The notes beneath the pieces are model-generated. The model did not search any database. It saw only the letters and a list, made by a program, of their open reading frames with translations, and had not been told where the DNA came from. Made by a program: the position numbers and the translations under genes. Shown here one piece after another: positions 1-5,508 of a DNA stretch of 5,602 bases. The stretch is from Campylobacterota bacterium. Lineage in GTDB: Bacteria; Campylobacterota; Campylobacteria; Campylobacterales; SZUA-545. The stretch lies in NCBI GenBank assembly GCA_030836705.1, contig JAUPLZ010000004.1, positions 1 to 5,602 of the forward strand, given 5' to 3'. How positions within the stretch are numbered: the stretch's first letter is position 1; every line of letters begins with the position of its first letter.

Positions 1-72
1 AAATTAGCTCAACCAACAATCAATAATATTATAAAAAGAACAGAAGGGAAATAGTGTGCTATTACTATCACC

Positions 73-93
73 TGACCCCTTATATCTTTGACC
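73..93 (+). repeat. Left copy of a 21-nt inverted pair flanking the cytochrome gene
   Basis: Positions 73-93 match the reverse complement of 1157-1177 at 18 of 21 positions, including a perfect 11-base start (TGACCCCTTAT) and a perfect 5-base end (TGACC). The pair brackets the diheme cytochrome gene. The right copy lies at the end of a transposase-like remnant, so these may be ends of a REP/RAYT-type element. Confidence 0.5.
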
Positions 94-103
94 CTTATAT
101 CTT
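73..103. repeat. Tandem duplication, 16 bp + 15 bp
   Basis: TGACCCCTTATATCTT (73-88) is followed directly by TGACCCTTATATCTT (89-103); the copies differ only by one C in the C-run. The first copy and the start of the second also form the left member of an inverted pair with 1157-1177. The unit lies in a region with no convincing gene. Confidence 0.85.
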
Positions 104-151
104 CAAATTCGCACATAAGCAACGCACTGCATAGAACAAATAAGATTATTT

Positions 152-175
152 TAGTCTCATTTATAGTCTCATTTA
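152..175. repeat. Perfect 12-bp tandem duplication
   Basis: TAGTCTCATTTA occurs twice head to tail at 152-163 and 164-175. Together with the duplication at 73-103 it marks this non-coding stretch as prone to slippage or repeated rearrangement. No function is apparent. Confidence 0.85.
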
Positions 176-188
176 AGAGTGTCAATAC

Positions 189-194
189 TATAAT
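189..194 (+). promoter_or_regulatory. Possible -10 element upstream of the diheme cytochrome
   Basis: TATAAT is an exact match to the sigma70 -10 consensus on the + strand. There is no good -35 hexamer 16-18 bp upstream, but -35 boxes are poorly conserved in Campylobacterota. If used, transcription would begin near 201 and leave a leader of about 150 nt containing the palindrome at 285-299. In DNA this AT-rich the match could be fortuitous. Confidence 0.22.
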
Positions 195-284
195 ACACAA
201 TTATATTAAACATAATATGAGATAATAATATAGCTGTATTTGCGGCTGCGAGATTATACGGTAGCGGCATTCATAAAACAAAGC

Positions 285-315
285 TGTCAGATCATGACAA
301 AAAAACAAATTGACA
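285..315. promoter_or_regulatory. Candidate operator: TGTCA-N5-TGACA plus a third half-site
   Basis: TGTCA (285-289), a five-base spacer (290-294) and TGACA (295-299) form an interrupted palindrome. A further TGACA lies at 311-315, 16 bp from the second arm, so two half-sites recur about one and a half helical turns apart. The array ends 37 bp before the cytochrome start codon, a sensible place for a regulator. I cannot match it to a named regulator, and the arms are only 5 bp. Confidence 0.3.
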
Positions 316-341
316 GATAAAGCAAAATATTTTTAAATGCC

Positions 342-347
342 AAGGAG
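342..347 (+). promoter_or_regulatory. Ribosome binding site of the diheme cytochrome gene
   Basis: AAGGAG is followed by a 5-nt spacer and ATG at 353. This strong site fixes the start of the cytochrome lipoprotein and agrees with the lipobox position in the product. Confidence 0.8.
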
Positions 348-352
348 ACAAT

Positions 353-1066
353 ATGCGTTATTTAGCAGGCTTGATAATGGTTTTAATACTTACAGGGTGT
401 GGCGACAAGGCACAAGAAACGCACTATAACGGTGCTGCGCTTTTAGAAAAGAAGTGCGGGATATGCCACAATCTTAAAATGCCGCCCGATACCTATGAAG
501 ACGAAAAAGCACCCCCGATGATGGCAGTGGTTTTTCACTTAAAAGATTTTATGAAAATTAAAGACAATGAAGACAAAGCCAAGAAGTTTATTCCTTTTAT
601 TCAAGACTATACACTTGAACCGAGTAGGGAAAAATCCTACTGCGATGAAGCGAGCCTAGATGCCTACGGCCTGATGCCTTCGCAAAAAGGAAATGTAACG
701 GAAGATGAACTAAAAGCGATTGCCGAATATATCTTCACTTTTTACGATCAGGAAAAATACCTTAAAGAGATGCAGGAAAAAGCAGCGTTTTATGCGCTGC
801 CAAAAGGCGAACAGCTGGTAAGAAAGAGCGGATGTCTGAATTGTCATGACATCCAAAAGGCTAAAGTCGGCCCGTCTTTTGCAATGATCGCAAATAAAGG
901 CGCCGAAGAGATCATTGACGTGATCCAAAACGGAAGTCAGGGCAAATGGGAAGGCTTTCACAATATGCTAATGCCTGCATTCAAAAATAAATTTACGCAA
1001 GACGAGTTGCGTATTTTGCAAGAATGGATACATACTTTAGGAACGAAGGACAAAGCAAGCCCCTGA
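353..1066 (+). CDS. Diheme cytochrome c lipoprotein (237 aa)
   Basis: Predicted electron-carrying c-type cytochrome anchored by lipid on the periplasmic side. The N-terminus is a short lipoprotein signal with lipobox LTGC, Cys16 being the likely lipidated residue. Heme site 1 is CGICH (35-39), with Met108 in GLMPS as plausible sixth ligand and a closing helix at about 117-131. Heme site 2 is CLNCH (161-165), followed by VGPSF (172-176) and MPAF, with Met207 or Met205 as ligand, then a final helix ending near 229. This is two class I cytochrome c domains in tandem; the second resembles the c551/c552 type. Domain 1 carries an unusual insertion (about 46-105) with an extra Cys97. Partners are unknown: no oxidase, Sox or hydrogenase gene is in view. 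It is a single-gene unit facing a convergent operon, and is flanked by inverted 21-nt elements (73-93 and 1157-1177). Family call is firm; the electron donor and acceptor are not known. Confidence 0.92.
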   Translation: MRYLAGLIMVLILTGCGDKAQETHYNGAALLEKKCGICHNLKMPPDTYEDEKAPPMMAVVFHLKDFMKIKDNEDKAKKFIPFIQDYTLEPSREKSYCDEASLDAYGLMPSQKGNVTEDELKAIAEYIFTFYDQEKYLKEMQEKAAFYALPKGEQLVRKSGCLNCHDIQKAKVGPSFAMIANKGAEEIIDVIQNGSQGKWEGFHNMLMPAFKNKFTQDELRILQEWIHTLGTKDKASP

Positions 1067-1145
1067 AGCGCCGATTTCCAAAGCTGCAAAAATATAGTGA
1101 AAAGCGATAGATTTTAGTCGTCCAATAACTGTCAAGCAAGAAGCT

Positions 1146-1310
1146 TCAATCTCTTTGGTCATTGAAATAAGGGGTCATCTGCACCGTTGACTGGTTCAGT
1201 TCCAATACTTTAGCCATCATATGCTGAGGGTATCCTTCCTTCCCCTTGCTCCCATGCTTGTATAGGCGACAGACATAGTACACAATCGTAAAGGGACATA
1301 CTTTACACTT
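1146..1310 (-). pseudogene. Decayed C-terminal HTH of a Y1/RAYT-like transposase
   Basis: The - strand is open from inside the neighbouring gene's 3' end to a TGA at 1148-1146. Its translation includes GYPQHMMAKVLELNQSTVQ, with the spacing of a helix-turn-helix (a GY-x-Q turn, then helix A-K-V-L, then a recognition helix with Q-S-T-V). This resembles the C-terminal DNA-binding tail of REP-associated tyrosine transposases. The HUH and catalytic Tyr domains are absent and there is no start codon with a ribosome binding site, so it is a remnant. The 21-nt repeat 1157-1177 falls at its end. The family call rests on recognising a short motif; another HTH family such as an IS OrfA is possible. Confidence 0.38.
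1157..1177 (-). repeat. Right copy of the 21-nt inverted pair
   Basis: Read on the - strand, this is the counterpart of 73-93 (18 of 21 identical). It directly follows the codons of a helix-turn-helix-like remnant (see 1146-1310), as expected if it is the terminal sequence just outside a small transposase gene. Confidence 0.5.
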
Positions 1311-1313
1311 TTT
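1288..1313 (+). terminator. Weak hairpin with T-run, possible terminator
   Basis: GTAAAG (1288-1293), a 7-nt loop and CTTTAC (1301-1306) are followed by ACTTTTT on the + strand. The stem is only 6 bp with two G-C pairs. It lies 220 nt past the cytochrome stop and just downstream of the convergent operon's end, so it could stop + strand transcription before it enters the operon antisense. I see no stronger terminator closer to either gene. Confidence 0.25.
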
Positions 1314-1323
1314 CAAAAATGGA

Positions 1324-3225
1324 TCAACGGTTTTTAAAATAATCCTTAACCTCGGCTTCGGTTTTGCACATTTTCATATTTGAAAGACAATATATCTTGA
1401 TGCCTTTGCTGTTGTACTTGACTATGATGTCGTTTTGATTTGACATACTTCTGCCGGTCATCAGCTCATGAGCATAGTTTTTAAGATAATCACCTGCATC
1501 ATTTTGAGCTGCAGGTGTGCTTTTTATACTTTGTGCGGAAGCAGATTCCACCTTAATCTTACCATTCTCTACTACAAGGGTCATATGCTGTCTACTTGTT
1601 CCTCTTCGTTCTTTACTTCTATTGGCAACATAAAATCCTATATCAATGGTAATATCAGCATAAGATTTACTGTTTTTGTTGTATTGCTCGATAATCTGAA
1701 GCGACTGAAGAGTATAGTTTATCTGGGGCCATCGTCTACAGTATTTGACGTTATCATCATAGATCATTTTATGGGTAGGATTTGTGAAACTGAAAAAACG
1801 TTTGACATTATCAGTGTAATAGATAGAAACATCTTGTTCATGTCTAAAACAATTCGACTGAAGTAAATTATCGATAAAAGATTTGATATTGGAATAAGTT
1901 AAAATATTATTCACATTCACTTCTGAATTATTTTGTACACTGCTAGAATAATATTTTGTGCCATCAAATTTATAGATAGTTTCTTTTTTGAAGGAAACTC
2001 CATCCTTGGTACCATTGCTTCTCATGATAATGTCATATAAGTATCCATTACTTTGTCTAAAAGCAAAATTACTTTTCCATGATGAGTTTGTTGCTGTTCC
2101 AGAGGCAGTAGAGTCATAAGCTATCTCATCAGAAAAAATTTCTTGGAATTTACCATTCATTGGTTGATAGATTGTTCTGTCGTCACTGAAGCAACCTTGA
2201 TTACCATAGCTGGTATCTACAGCTATACCGTATATATCTTTCCCAATTTCAATGACTTTAAATGCATCTTTTGATGGAGGGTTCCCCCATGATCCAATTG
2301 ATTCAGCATTAATGTCCGATACTTCGAGCCCCCATTGGCCGTCATTCATTACAAATAGAAAAAAACTAATTCTTGGAGAACATGCATGACAATCATTATT
2401 TCTTTTCGCGTTTGTATAAGCTAAACCCAGTTTACCATGTTTTCCGGCATATGGAATATCGTATATACCAATCAATTCATGTTTTAAATCAATCGCACCT
2501 AAATCGTCTGTCAGTGTGAATCCATAAGTATTAGTTTTTTCAAACTGTTTTAATGCGTTCAGAATTTTATTTTCTAAAAACCTATCTATTTGATCTTTTG
2601 AAGAGGTTGATGCAATTGTTTGAGGAACATAAGTACATGTTGGTTTCTGGCAATAACTAATGATATAACTGCTAGCACTTCCTTTCGATGAGATTGTGGT
2701 ATTTTTCTCCATCCAAAAGAGTTCTTTCTTTGGAAGTTTGATTGAATAGAAAGTGATCTTGTTTTCGGGTGTATCCTTGCAGACAATTTTATCCTGAATA
2801 TAAATCGTGTTTATATCAAAAGCCGGTTTTTCCTGGGTGATCGCATTTGGTTTGATTTCAACATAAATGATCTTTTCTTTATCGCCAATAAGATAGAGTT
2901 CCCATTTCCCATTTTCTACTTTGTCGGCTACGGTATGATGGGTAATTTTTCTATGATTCCCAAGATAGAGTTCGCCCTTTCTTTCAAAACCTTTTTCACT
3001 GAAATTCACAGCCCCTTCATCCCACTCTATAAGGGATGCATCACCATTTTCAATTTTCCAGTCATAGATTTTCACTTTGGTGTTGTCTGTGTTGTAGGCC
3101 AAGGATTTCATCAGATCTTCAACTTCAATTATCCTTGAAGCATTATCTTGTGCAAAGAGGCTTATGGTAGCTAGAAATAGAAAACATAAAGATAGGATTT
3201 TGGTTGTTGATTTAATTCTCCTCAT
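1324..3225 (-). CDS. Secreted protein with CHAC motif and NTF2-like C-terminus (633 aa)
   Basis: Function unknown. The start is the ATG at 3225, preceded by GGAGGAA; a GTG six codons upstream (3243) is open but lies within that site. The ATG gives a clean signal peptide (Arg/Lys n-region, LSLCFLFLATISLFA core, cleavage near residue 25), so the product is periplasmic or exported. Three parts are visible. Residues about 26-190 are beta-rich with several Lys/Trp repeats. Residues about 205-430 are built around DCHACSP (near 278-284), GQWGLEV and GSWGNPP, a pattern I associate with uncharacterised proteobacterial secreted proteins. Residues about 440-570 (YYTDNVKRFF, then RRWPQINYTL and a final GKIKVES strand) look like an NTF2/SnoaL-like domain. 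Scattered cysteines suggest disulfides; there is no CxxCH, so no covalent heme is expected. The gene overlaps the upstream cytochrome-like gene by 14 nt, implying translational coupling. Confidence 0.8.
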   Translation of the reverse strand: MRRIKSTTKILSLCFLFLATISLFAQDNASRIIEVEDLMKSLAYNTDNTKVKIYDWKIENGDASLIEWDEGAVNFSEKGFERKGELYLGNHRKITHHTVADKVENGKWELYLIGDKEKIIYVEIKPNAITQEKPAFDINTIYIQDKIVCKDTPENKITFYSIKLPKKELFWMEKNTTISSKGSASSYIISYCQKPTCTYVPQTIASTSSKDQIDRFLENKILNALKQFEKTNTYGFTLTDDLGAIDLKHELIGIYDIPYAGKHGKLGLAYTNAKRNNDCHACSPRISFFLFVMNDGQWGLEVSDINAESIGSWGNPPSKDAFKVIEIGKDIYGIAVDTSYGNQGCFSDDRTIYQPMNGKFQEIFSDEIAYDSTASGTATNSSWKSNFAFRQSNGYLYDIIMRSNGTKDGVSFKKETIYKFDGTKYYSSSVQNNSEVNVNNILTYSNIKSFIDNLLQSNCFRHEQDVSIYYTDNVKRFFSFTNPTHKMIYDDNVKYCRRWPQINYTLQSLQIIEQYNKNSKSYADITIDIGFYVANRSKERRGTSRQHMTLVVENGKIKVESASAQSIKSTPAAQNDAGDYLKNYAHELMTGRSMSNQNDIIVKYNSKGIKIYCLSNMKMCKTEAEVKDYFKNR

Positions 3226-4300
3226 TTTCTTTATTTCCTCCACAGTTACGGGTATTTTTTTCGATTTTGATGAGAACCAACATCATCGTTAGAAGAATGA
3301 AGGCGAGTAATGCAGCACCAATTTCCTGGAGAGTAACTATCAATTCAAGTTGTGCCTCAGTAGCTTTGGATTGTTTGGCGGAGAGCTGCTGATTGTAACT
3401 ATCTCTGGCTTCTTCAGCTTTTTGATTTTCTTTATCGATCGTTTGATGGAATTGGACGGTGAAATATTTTATCACACTAATCCAGTCGATTACTTCGATC
3501 TCAGGCTTCTTAGAAGATTTTTTTGCATCCTCATACGACTTACCATAATCTACAAGACTTTTAGTTATTGTAATGAGTTGCGACAGGCAGGATGATCGTT
3601 GTTCCTGGGTGTAGGATGAAATTTCACCAATAACGAAGTCCTCTAAAGCCTCTTTAGATACGCCGTCCTGTCCTACGGTACTGGCATATATATTAATATT
3701 GGCTACGATAGTGTCAATTGTTTTTTCAAACCCTGACTTTTCCTGCTTTGTAATGGCTGAAATTACAGTTTCTTCCTTGGGTGAAAGAACGGCATTGGAA
3801 ACTTTTTCTCTTTGATGATGATAGATAGGAAGATCTATCAGGCTTGGAGCCATGCCTGGATCCCCTCTCCCATCTGATCCATGACAAGCTATACATACTC
3901 CAAACGCGGCAGGCTGCGCAGAAGCTAACCCCCTGGAGACATACCCTGCTATGGCAACTGCATTTTCTCCCCTAGCCATTTGAGGTGGCATATTGCCCAT
4001 CGGGTATCCGTGATCGGATGATCCGTTTTTGATAACATCAAGCACATAAGACTTGATCTTTTCTTCTTCTTGTTTTTTTTGTAATGCCCCGCTCTCTAGA
4101 TCTTTTTGAATTGTGCTAAAATCGACCTTTGGCATTTGTTGTTCATAGCGTACCTCCTGTACGGTAGTATCCTGTGATTCCAGATAAAGTTTGATCGCAT
4201 AGATCCCTCCACCGACTACAGCAAGAAATGTCATCATAGCCAATGTGAACATTAACCATCTGACAATAGAAAAAAAGAATCTTTCCATATATAAATTCAT
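3212..4300 (-). CDS. Two-TM protein with permuted monoheme cytochrome c segment (362 aa)
   Basis: Membrane-anchored periplasmic cytochrome. TM1 spans about 15-38 after Arg7 and Arg14; TM2 spans about 325-344 and is followed by a charged tail (KIEKNTR), giving both ends inside. The periplasmic part starts with a helix (60-85). A cytochrome c region follows, in unusual order: first the usual C-terminal half (VIKNG at 89-93, GNMPP at 102-106 with candidate ligands Met101/104/108, AIAGYV at 116-121), then the usual N-terminal half (CIACHGSDGRG at 136-146, APSL at 151-154). No second MP-type half follows. Residues about 165-320 are helical and rich in Lys/Glu/Gln, with coiled-coil character. There is no kinase, HAMP or methyl-accepting output domain. 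The start at 4300 is supported by AAGGGG just upstream; ATG at 4288 is poorly spaced. It is the first gene of an operon with 3225-1324. It could be an electron relay or a heme-based scaffold for the secreted partner; the role is inference. Confidence 0.82.
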   Translation of the reverse strand: MNLYMERFFFSIVRWLMFTLAMMTFLAVVGGGIYAIKLYLESQDTTVQEVRYEQQMPKVDFSTIQKDLESGALQKKQEEEKIKSYVLDVIKNGSSDHGYPMGNMPPQMARGENAVAIAGYVSRGLASAQPAAFGVCIACHGSDGRGDPGMAPSLIDLPIYHHQREKVSNAVLSPKEETVISAITKQEKSGFEKTIDTIVANINIYASTVGQDGVSKEALEDFVIGEISSYTQEQRSSCLSQLITITKSLVDYGKSYEDAKKSSKKPEIEVIDWISVIKYFTVQFHQTIDKENQKAEEARDSYNQQLSAKQSKATEAQLELIVTLQEIGAALLAFILLTMMLVLIKIEKNTRNCGGNKENEEN

Positions 4301-4309
4301 CCCCCCTTC
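4301..4309 (-). promoter_or_regulatory. Ribosome binding site with G6 run
   Basis: Read on the - strand, GAAGGGGGG immediately precedes the ATG at 4300. AAGG is a partial Shine-Dalgarno core at about 4 nt spacing. The run of six Gs fills the spacer, so a change in its length would alter spacing rather than the reading frame. Confidence 0.55.
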
Positions 4310-4325
4310 AAAATATCAGTAAACG

Positions 4326-4354
4326 ATTATACATTGCGAGCACTTCATCTTTAA
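4326..4354 (-). promoter_or_regulatory. Sigma70-type promoter of the cytochrome/secreted-protein operon
   Basis: On the - strand a perfect TATAAT (4331-4326) is preceded by TTAAAG (4354-4349) with a 17-bp spacer. Transcription would begin near 4319, leaving a leader of about 19 nt with the ribosome binding site at 4309-4301. The -10 is perfect and the -35 matches only three of six bases, which is common in Campylobacterota. Confidence 0.5.
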
Positions 4355-4376
4355 GGGCATAATAGTACCTACAACT

Positions 4377-4414
4377 AAAAATATTCTAGAGAAATACATT
4401 ATGAGCCTTTCTCT
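4377..4414 (-). terminator. Hairpin with downstream T-run after the HEPN-like gene
   Basis: On the - strand, AGAGAAA (4414-4408), a 13-nt loop and TTTCTCT (4394-4388) form a 7-bp stem, followed within a few bases by TATTTTT (to 4377). It lies just downstream of the gene ending at 4436 and upstream of the next promoter, so it fits a weak intrinsic terminator separating the two units. The T-run is offset from the stem and the stem is AT-rich, so it could instead be a regulator site. Confidence 0.32.
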
Positions 4415-4435
4415 TATATTAATCTCCAAATTTGC

Positions 4436-5068
4436 TTAACATAACATATCAATCATGTCTTTTGTATAGTCTTCATAAATTTTCCAGCCTATAAGTCCCA
4501 AGATATTGTGACTGTAGATGTTAAGATTATTTATTTCTAGGTTAAAAGCTGGATCTTTACCGCCTTTTAGATTGTGAGTTGCAATTAAGCCAAATATCTC
4601 TTGAGTTGCTTTTCTTGGTTCTTCATCCCAATGGTTATATTGATTTCTTCCAGCATAGATAATTAAGCCTAGGGGTAAACCATTTACTTTTCTTCCAATG
4701 CCGAATCTCCTGTGGTCGCCTGTCAATACTTGACATTCTCCATTATATTTAGAAAAAATAGAAATTGCCATATGTGCAACTTGTAAAATTGAACCACAAA
4801 TTGTTGCATGAGCTAAAGCATTAGCTTCATATACTGTAAAACCTTTATTTGCTTCCTCTTGCTTTTTTCTAAACTCTGGATGTTCATCATAATATCTACG
4901 AAATGCTTTTTCAATATCTTCAGATGTTGCATCAACATGGAGAGGCATCATGTCTGAATTAAAACCGGGAGGTATAGAATGTTTTATAAGCTCATGATAA
5001 TAAGCTAGGCTATCAAATAATTGCCTAACTGCTACTTCATGGCTATCCATATATTCTTTTAGTGTCAT
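4436..5068 (-). CDS. HEPN-like helical protein of unknown function (210 aa)
   Basis: Soluble, no signal peptide or TM segment. The start chosen is the ATG at 5068 (MTLKEYMDSHE). The frame stays open to a GTG at 5098, but those ten extra codons lie inside the end of an IS3-type element, and neither start has a good Shine-Dalgarno. Residues about 1-35 are helical, 50-75 carry a charged helix (EDIEKAFRRYYDEHPEFRKK), and 81-107 form a long helix (ANALAHATICGSILQVAHMA). After a loop (GDHRRFGIGRKVNGLP), a helix carries RNQYNH at 141-146. R-N-x3-H is the hallmark of HEPN nucleotidyl-binding/RNase domains (R-x4-6-H), and the paired long helices fit that fold. HEPN proteins are often toxins or defence nucleases; that role here is inference from one motif. 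The gene may be 5'-truncated by the IS. The downstream operon has its own promoter, so it is probably transcribed separately. Confidence 0.75.
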   Translation of the reverse strand: MTLKEYMDSHEVAVRQLFDSLAYYHELIKHSIPPGFNSDMMPLHVDATSEDIEKAFRRYYDEHPEFRKKQEEANKGFTVYEANALAHATICGSILQVAHMAISIFSKYNGECQVLTGDHRRFGIGRKVNGLPLGLIIYAGRNQYNHWDEEPRKATQEIFGLIATHNLKGGKDPAFNLEINNLNIYSHNILGLIGWKIYEDYTKDMIDMLC

Positions 5069-5215
5069 TGTACCCATTCCCGATAAGTGGACCAGCACTA
5101 AGCTGACAATTTCTTGCTTTGATTATGCCTTTCTAAAAATTGGATCGGGCTTAAATTTCCTAACGATTCATGAGGTCTGGAAATATAGAAATAATGGGCG
5201 GAAACAATCACCACC
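5069..5215 (-). mobile_element. Truncated IS3-family element, one terminal inverted repeat retained
   Basis: On the + strand the sequence beginning TGTACCCATTCCCGATAAGT at 5069 has the form of an IS3-family terminal repeat: 5'-TG start, C-rich segment, then AAGTGGACC. Just inside it, on the - strand, is the C-terminus of an IS3-type transposase with stop codon TAG at 5100-5098. No opposite inverted repeat or remaining transposase domains are visible to the right, so most of the element has been lost. The right limit is approximate, set where the transposase-like reading fades. The terminal repeat abuts the ATG of the HEPN-like gene. Confidence 0.7.
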
Positions 5216-5271
5216 TTTTTTTCCTCATCTTTGCTGAAATATAAACAGCATATCAAAAATGTCTGGCTATT
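5098..5271 (-). pseudogene. IS3-family transposase (OrfB) C-terminal remnant
   Basis: The frame is open for 57 codons from after a TGA at 5274-5272 to the TAG at 5100-5098. Residues 31-47 read SRPHESLGNLSPIQFLE, the signature found near the C-terminus of IS3-family DDE (rve) transposases, after the catalytic Glu. The preceding AHYFYI occupies the place of the usual YN segment. Residues 1-20 (with ICCLYFSKDEEKK) do not resemble a transposase, so the homologous part probably starts near residue 22. All catalytic residues are missing; the gene is dead. Confidence 0.72.
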
Positions 5272-5325
5272 TCAAGAAATATGACAATGTATTGTATTTT
5301 TTCCAAAAAATAACAAATATTATCA

Positions 5326-5502
5326 TTAGCCTGCCTCATTTAACTTTTTATACGCTTCATATTCGACTTAAAGTTTGATGCCGCATGCTCTGCCAAATAG
5401 CTCTTTTGTATTGAATGATTGATCATTTGTCGATCCGGTTGACATCTTTAAAAAAATTTCTTCCAAGCTCGTTTGATATTCATTTATTTTTTGGTAAAGA
5501 TT
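5326..5502 (-). pseudogene. Decayed coding stretch, unidentified
   Basis: One - strand frame reads protein-like on both sides of a single internal stop: NLYQKINEYQTSLEEIFLKM and then about 24 residues ending ELFGRACGIKL, a TAA at 5370-5368, then VEYEAYKKLNEAG and two consecutive stops (5328-5323). The amphipathic, Lys/Glu-rich reading after the stop suggests former coding sequence. SLEEIFLKM resembles the C-terminal motif of ABC-2 type ATPases, but the match is too short to name the gene. It has no start with a ribosome binding site. It may equally be a chance open frame. Confidence 0.25.
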
Positions 5503-5508
5503 TTATAG

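Larger units (their letters stand above)
1..352. other. Gene-poor region upstream of the diheme cytochrome
   Basis: No convincing gene is seen here. A 63-codon - strand reading frame (200 to 9) would need a TTG start with no ribosome binding site, and it is built partly from two short tandem duplications, so it is treated as spurious. The stretch contains the repeats at 73-103 and 152-175, a perfect TATAAT at 189-194 with no clear -35 partner, and the TGTCA/TGACA palindrome at 285-299. The promoter of the cytochrome gene must lie here, but its exact position is uncertain. Confidence 0.6.

Noticed and set aside
9..200. 63-codon - strand frame with hydrophobic ends
   Set aside because: It needs a TTG start without a ribosome binding site, and its repeats (NETINET, DIRVKDIR) come from DNA-level tandem duplications.
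310..338. TTGACA (310-315) with TTAAAT (333-338) as a 17-bp-spaced promoter for the cytochrome
   Set aside because: Transcription would begin near 345, inside the AAGGAG ribosome binding site, so it cannot drive this gene as spaced.
1468..1866. 132-codon + strand frame inside the secreted-protein gene
   Set aside because: It is antisense to a gene with a clear signal peptide and domain structure; its Cys- and Ile-rich composition is typical of a shadow frame.
3226..3243. GTG at 3243 as start of the secreted protein
   Set aside because: It lies in the GGAGGAA ribosome binding sequence of the ATG at 3225 and would add MEEIKK ahead of an already complete signal peptide.
5069..5098. GTG at 5098 as start of the HEPN-like protein
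   Set aside because: These codons are the terminal repeat of the IS3 element and overlap the transposase stop codon; no Shine-Dalgarno precedes them.
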